9,954 bases of DNA from Opitutales bacterium (GTDB taxonomy: Bacteria > Verrucomicrobiota > Verrucomicrobiia > Opitutales > Oceanipulchritudinaceae), in assembly GCA_007123395.1 (NCBI GenBank), contig SKLD01000416.1, positions 1 to 9,954 on the forward strand, in the 5' to 3' direction. The notes beneath the pieces are model-generated. The model was not told the origin of the DNA, made no database searches, and was given only the letters and a program-made list of their open reading frames with translations. Position numbers and translations under genes: made by a program. Shown one piece after another: positions 6,428 to 9,954 of the stretch. The first letter of the stretch is position 1. Each line of letters starts with the position of its first letter.

Positions 6428-6524
6428 ATTTTTTCGGTTGCCCGTGCTTGTTGTTTCTATTCCGGAATGATTAGTAAGAGCCACGCCTTAGACTAACGGT
6501 TCCTTCGGTAGTTAAGTTACCGAC

Positions 6525-8969
6525 CTACTTGCGCACGGAGTAGCCGGTACCCTCGGTGATTCTCTTCTGGATAGCGTCGAAGCGGGGATTGACCTCTTTG
6601 TCGGTGAGGGTGCGTTCGGGGGCGCGGAAGATGATGGAGAAGGCGAGCGATTTGGCGTCGGCGGGGATACCCTTGCCTTGGTAGACATCGAAGACTTCAA
6701 CGGACTCGACCTCGATGCCAGTGCCCTTGGCAGACTCGCGGGCGACGCGCAGCAATTCCGTGCGCACATGGCCGGCGGCGGTGCCGACGGGTACGACGAG
6801 GGCAAGGTCGCGGGTGGCGGGCGGGAAGGCGCTGAAGGGACGGTAGCGGCGGCGGCGCGGTTCGCGATTGAGAAACTCCGGGGTGAAGTAGAAGGCTCCC
6901 GCGCACACGGGGGTGCGGAGATCCCACCGACTCGTCATGTTGAGATTGAGAACTCCGAAGGCGGCCTCGAAACCCATTTTGAAGCCGCCGAAGCGGGCGG
7001 CGTGGCCGTCCTGCCAAACGCTGTCGTCGGTGACGGCTTCGAAGCGGGCAGGATCGACGGAGACACCCGCTTGGAGGAAGATGTCCTGGGCGACACGGGC
7101 AACGGCGTGGAAGTCAACGGGCTCGCGGCGGAGCCAACCCTCGGCGCCCTCGCGCGGCAGGGCGAAGGCGACACTGAGCATTTCGAAGACTTTGCCGTCG
7201 TATTCGCGGAAGACGCGCCCCGCCTCGAAGACGGGAACGAGCGGATTGAGCCGTGCTTGGTTGAAAGCGAAGCAGTCGAGCAGACCCGGAATGAGGGAGG
7301 GCCGCAGGTGCGAAGCGTCGCTGGCGAGCGGATTGGTGAGGGCGAGGTTGTCTTCCGCGCAGTGGCCGTACCATTTTTTCACTTCGGCGCCGTCGCGCAG
7401 GCTGTAGTGGGAAACTTCCTGGAAGCCACGGCCGATAAGCAGCGCGGAGACGCGGCGCGTGAAGGTGACGAGCGGATCGTCGTCGGCAAGGAGTCCGTGG
7501 GTACGGACTTCGGCGGGCGGCACCTTGTCCGACCCGTGGAGGCGGAGAATTTCCTCGACGAGGTCGATGGGCCGGTAGAGGTCGAGGCGGAAGCTCGGGA
7601 CGCCCACGAGGAGGAGCGGGCTGTCTTCGGCGTCCGTCGTTTCACGCACGTCGAGTTCGAGCGAGGCGAGGTGCGCGGCCATGTCTTCGTCGGAGATGTC
7701 GAAGCCGAGGCGTCCGCGCACCCACTCCGTCGACAGCTCGATTTCCCGCTCCATGAAGGGCGGCTCCCCGGCAACGTGGGGCGGCCCCAGCGCCTCGCCC
7801 CCGGCGAGTTCGAGGATGAGGTCGATGCAGCGGAGGGCGGCGTATTCCGCGCCTTTGGGATCGACGCCGCGCTCAAAGCGGTAGGAGCTGTCGGTCGAAA
7901 GCCCGAGGGTGCGCGCCGTGCGGCGCACGGAGGACGGGTTGAAGTAAGCGGACTCGAGGAAGATGTCGGTCGTCGTGCCGTCGACCTCGGCGTCGACCGA
8001 GCCCATGACACCGGCCACGACAAGGGCGCGTTCGGCGTCGGCAATGACCATCATGCCGGGATCGAGGGCGCGCTTCTTTTCGTCGAGGGTGGTGATGTGC
8101 TCGCCCTTGCGTGCCTGCCGCACGATGATGCGTTCGCCGCGGATCTTTTTCACGTCGAAGGCATGGAGCGGCTGCCCCAGTTCGTGGAGGACGAAGTTTG
8201 TCGCGTCGACGATGTTGTTGATAGGCCGCAGGCCGATGGACTCAAGGGCGGTCTTGAGCCAGCGGGGGCTCGGACCGACCTTCACGCCGCGGATGGAGTA
8301 GCCGCGGTAGTGGGGGCAGTTTTCCTCCGTCTCGGAGTCGACGGACTCGATGAGATGGCCGCCGGGGGCGGCGAGGAGATTGACGCGGATGTCCGGGTAG
8401 ACGAGGTCGCGCTTGAACCACGCCGCCAGCTCACGCGCGATGCCCACTTGGCTGAGCGCGTCGGGGCGGTTGGGCGTGATCTCGATGTCGAAAAGCGTGT
8501 CCCCGGCGTCGAAGACCTCGTTGACGGGGGTGCCGATCTCCGGGCGTTCGGCGAGCACGGCGATGCCCGCGTGGTCGTCACCAAGGCCCAGCTCTCGCTC
8601 GGAGCACATCATGCCGTGCGACTCGACGCCGCGCAGTTGGCTCACCTTGATCTCGAAGTCGCCCGGCAAAACGGCGCCGGGCAGGGCCACGATGACGCGG
8701 TCGCCGTCGGCGAAGTTCTTCGCGCCGCAGACGATGGTGCGCGGCTCGCCGGCGTCCACCCGCACCTGACAGACGGAGAGCCGGTCGGCGTTGGGGTGCT
8801 GGTCGTGCGAGACGACCTCGCCGACAACGATGTTTTCGAGGGGCGGCAGCCCGCTGCGGGTAACGCCTTCGACCTCGAAGCCGACCATGGTGAGGGCGTG
8901 CTCGACGGCGGAATCTTCGATGCCGTCGAGGTCCACGTAGCGCTCGATCCAGTTGCGTGAGACAATCAT
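6525..8969 (-). CDS. pheT: phenylalanine--tRNA ligase beta subunit, PheT
   Basis: PheT is the large subunit of the cytoplasmic alpha2-beta2 phenylalanyl-tRNA synthetase. It binds tRNA(Phe) and carries the editing site that clears mischarged Tyr-tRNA(Phe). The 814-residue product has the full bacterial domain order: an N-terminal segment (MIVSRNWIERYVDL), an OB-fold tRNA-binding domain from about 44 to 155 (IVVGEVVSHDQHPNADRL), a B3/B4 editing domain at about 215-390 (SIGLRPINNIVDATNFV, AGVMGSVDAEV, SYRFERGVD), a B5 domain at about 405-480, and a C-terminal anticodon-binding FDX-ACB domain from about 720 (FSAFPPATRDLALVV) to the end. Length is normal and no frameshift is visible. It follows pheS after a 43-bp AT-rich spacer, so the two are probably cotranscribed. 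No Shine-Dalgarno precedes the ATG at 8967-8969. Confidence 0.98.
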   Translation of the reverse strand: MIVSRNWIERYVDLDGIEDSAVEHALTMVGFEVEGVTRSGLPPLENIVVGEVVSHDQHPNADRLSVCQVRVDAGEPRTIVCGAKNFADGDRVIVALPGAVLPGDFEIKVSQLRGVESHGMMCSERELGLGDDHAGIAVLAERPEIGTPVNEVFDAGDTLFDIEITPNRPDALSQVGIARELAAWFKRDLVYPDIRVNLLAAPGGHLIESVDSETEENCPHYRGYSIRGVKVGPSPRWLKTALESIGLRPINNIVDATNFVLHELGQPLHAFDVKKIRGERIIVRQARKGEHITTLDEKKRALDPGMMVIADAERALVVAGVMGSVDAEVDGTTTDIFLESAYFNPSSVRRTARTLGLSTDSSYRFERGVDPKGAEYAALRCIDLILELAGGEALGPPHVAGEPPFMEREIELSTEWVRGRLGFDISDEDMAAHLASLELDVRETTDAEDSPLLLVGVPSFRLDLYRPIDLVEEILRLHGSDKVPPAEVRTHGLLADDDPLVTFTRRVSALLIGRGFQEVSHYSLRDGAEVKKWYGHCAEDNLALTNPLASDASHLRPSLIPGLLDCFAFNQARLNPLVPVFEAGRVFREYDGKVFEMLSVAFALPREGAEGWLRREPVDFHAVARVAQDIFLQAGVSVDPARFEAVTDDSVWQDGHAARFGGFKMGFEAAFGVLNLNMTSRWDLRTPVCAGAFYFTPEFLNREPRRRRYRPFSAFPPATRDLALVVPVGTAAGHVRTELLRVARESAKGTGIEVESVEVFDVYQGKGIPADAKSLAFSIIFRAPERTLTDKEVNPRFDAIQKRITEGTGYSVRK

Positions 8970-9012
8970 GTTGAAATTTTTATTTTTCCGGGGTTTGGCA
9001 AAGATGGCGCGC

Positions 9013-9954
9013 TCAGGCGAACTGGCGCAGGAAACGGAAGTCGTTTTGGTAGAGGTAGCGGATGTCGTCTATACCGTAGATCGTCATGGCGATGCGCTCG
9101 ATGCCGAGGCCGAAGGCGTAGCCCGTCCACACCTCGGGGTCATACCCCACCTCCTCGAAGACGGCGGGATCGACCATGCCGCAGCCCATGATCTCCATCC
9201 ACTCCGAGCCGACCTTGCCGAGGTGCGCGGCGCGGAAATCGACCTCGAAGCTCGGCTCCGTGTAGCTGAAATAGTGGGGGCGGAAGCGCGTCTCGGCGTC
9301 GGGCCCGAGGAGGCTGCGGAAGAGATAGTCTAGATCGGCCTTGAGGTCGCGCACGGTCACGCCCTTGTCGACATAGAGCGCCTCGATCTGGTTGAAGTTG
9401 GCGGAGTGCGTGGCGTCGGCCGTGTCGCGGCGGAAGCAGCGACCGGGGGCGATGATGCGCAGAGGCGGCGGTTGCTCCAGCATCGTGCGGATCTGCACGC
9501 TGGAGGTGTGCGTGCGCAGGAGAAAGCGCTCGCTGCCTTTGCGGCTCACGTTGCCGAAGCGCGTCTCAGGATGGATGTAGTAGGTGTCGTGGAGGTCGCG
9601 CGCGGGGTGGTCCTTGGGCGTGTTGAGGGCGTCGAAGCAGAAATACTCCGTCTCCACCTCGGGGCCGTCGGCCACGACAAACCCGATCTTGCGCAGGATG
9701 GAGCAGATCTCCTCGCGCACCTGACTGATGAGGTGCGCCCCGCCGGGTCCGTGGTCGGGCGAAGGCAACGTGACATCGACGGCGGGACCGACCTTGGCCG
9801 CCAGCTCCGCCGAGTCGAGCCGCCGCAGGGCCTCGTCGAAACGCGCCTGGAGACGCGTCTTGTACTCATTGATGAGCTTGCCCGCGCCGGGGCGTTCGGC
9901 GGGCGGCAGTTTGCCGATCGTCTTCGTGACGGCGGTGAACTTGCCGTTGGGACC
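9013..9954 (-). CDS. pheS: phenylalanine--tRNA ligase alpha subunit, PheS (5' end outside window)
   Basis: PheS is the catalytic subunit that activates phenylalanine with ATP and charges tRNA(Phe). The visible 313 codons run in frame to the window edge, beginning inside the N-terminal coiled-coil region (GPNGKFTAVTKTIGKLPP), so a few tens of residues are missing. A TTG at 9766-9768 is an internal leucine (VTLPSPDHG), not the start. Class II synthetase motifs are clear: the motif 2 region has FLLRTHTSSVQIRTM and CFRRDTADATHSANF, and motif 3 is GYAFGLGIERIAM near 9085-9123. In GYAFG, the alanine matches E. coli A294, a residue lining the amino-acid pocket. The C-terminus (YLYQNDFRFLRQFA) is complete. 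pheT follows 43 bp downstream on the same strand. Confidence 0.97.
   Translation of the reverse strand, partial: GPNGKFTAVTKTIGKLPPAERPGAGKLINEYKTRLQARFDEALRRLDSAELAAKVGPAVDVTLPSPDHGPGGAHLISQVREEICSILRKIGFVVADGPEVETEYFCFDALNTPKDHPARDLHDTYYIHPETRFGNVSRKGSERFLLRTHTSSVQIRTMLEQPPPLRIIAPGRCFRRDTADATHSANFNQIEALYVDKGVTVRDLKADLDYLFRSLLGPDAETRFRPHYFSYTEPSFEVDFRAAHLGKVGSEWMEIMGCGMVDPAVFEEVGYDPEVWTGYAFGLGIERIAMTIYGIDDIRYLYQNDFRFLRQFA

Larger units (their letters stand above)
6158..6524. other. non-coding region between pheT and the dehydrogenase fragment
   Basis: These 367 bases hold no convincing gene. A 74-codon minus-strand frame (6260-6484) is largely a translation of the hairpin repeat at 6367-6427 and is not credible. 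Besides that repeat and the palindrome at 6182-6192, there is a perfect 8-bp tandem duplication ACCGGCGC (6168-6183) next to the dehydrogenase start. A short near-palindrome (CGGTA 6506-6510, TACCG 6518-6522) lies just after the pheT stop codon. Any promoter for the dehydrogenase fragment and GH39 gene should lie between 6158 and 6360, but I see no convincing -35/-10 pair. Confidence 0.6.

Noticed and set aside
6260..6484. A 74-codon minus-strand frame between pheT and the dehydrogenase fragment.
   Set aside because: Its middle is a translation of the hairpin repeat, so it is not a protein gene.
6678..8960. A 760-codon open frame on the plus strand opposite pheT.
   Set aside because: It mirrors the GC-rich codon pattern of pheT, is rich in Asp, Glu, Gly, Ala and Val repeats, and shows no domain. 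It is an antisense shadow.

Overview
The window looks like chromosomal DNA from a GC-rich Verrucomicrobiota bacterium, most likely class Opitutae. This is an inference, not a search result. It rests on an exported protein whose aromatic C-terminal repeats are of a style common in Opitutae, a C-terminal remnant of the verrucomicrobial REP-associated (Y1/RAYT-like) transposase type, and a REP/BIME-like repeat with GAAGCGGC/GCCGCTTC arms. Most start codons lack a clear Shine-Dalgarno sequence.

Layout, left to right. (1) 36-1244, minus: a predicted secreted protein with a beta-rich body, a Gly/Pro linker and a C-terminal WLY/YLY-type repeat domain. (2) 1245-1769: a divergent intergenic region of about 525 bp, with an AT-rich core and several inverted repeats. 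(3) 1770-2816, plus: hemB, porphobilinogen synthase, with the aspartate-type metal site and both catalytic lysines. (4) 2857-3633, minus, convergent with hemB: an unrecognised soluble helical protein. (5) 3689 to about 3901, minus: a transposase C-terminal remnant. (6) 3936-5729, minus: a GH39 glycoside hydrolase that resembles animal alpha-L-iduronidase from end to end, including the C-terminal Ig/FnIII-like domain, but has no signal peptide. (7) 5726-6157, minus: the N-terminal (GroES-like) half of a zinc-type medium-chain dehydrogenase with no Rossmann domain; its TGA overlaps the GH39 ATG by four bases. (8) 6158-6524: non-coding, with a composite hairpin repeat (6367-6427) and an 11-bp palindrome (6182-6192). 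(9) 6525-8969 and 9013 to beyond 9954, minus: pheT and pheS, the two subunits of phenylalanyl-tRNA synthetase; pheS lacks its N-terminus because the window ends.

How it fits together. pheS-pheT is a standard housekeeping pair transcribed leftwards, and the hairpin repeat about 100 bp beyond pheT could end that transcript. The dehydrogenase fragment and the iduronidase-like gene form a two-gene leftward unit coupled by the ATGA overlap. That unit is bracketed by mobile-element debris: the REP-like repeat upstream and the transposase remnant downstream. This suggests a rearranged accessory segment between core genes, perhaps for breakdown of uronate-containing glycans taken into the cytoplasm. 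No sulfatase, transporter or SusC/D-like gene is visible nearby to confirm a substrate. I found no CRISPR array, tRNA, rRNA or intact mobile element.
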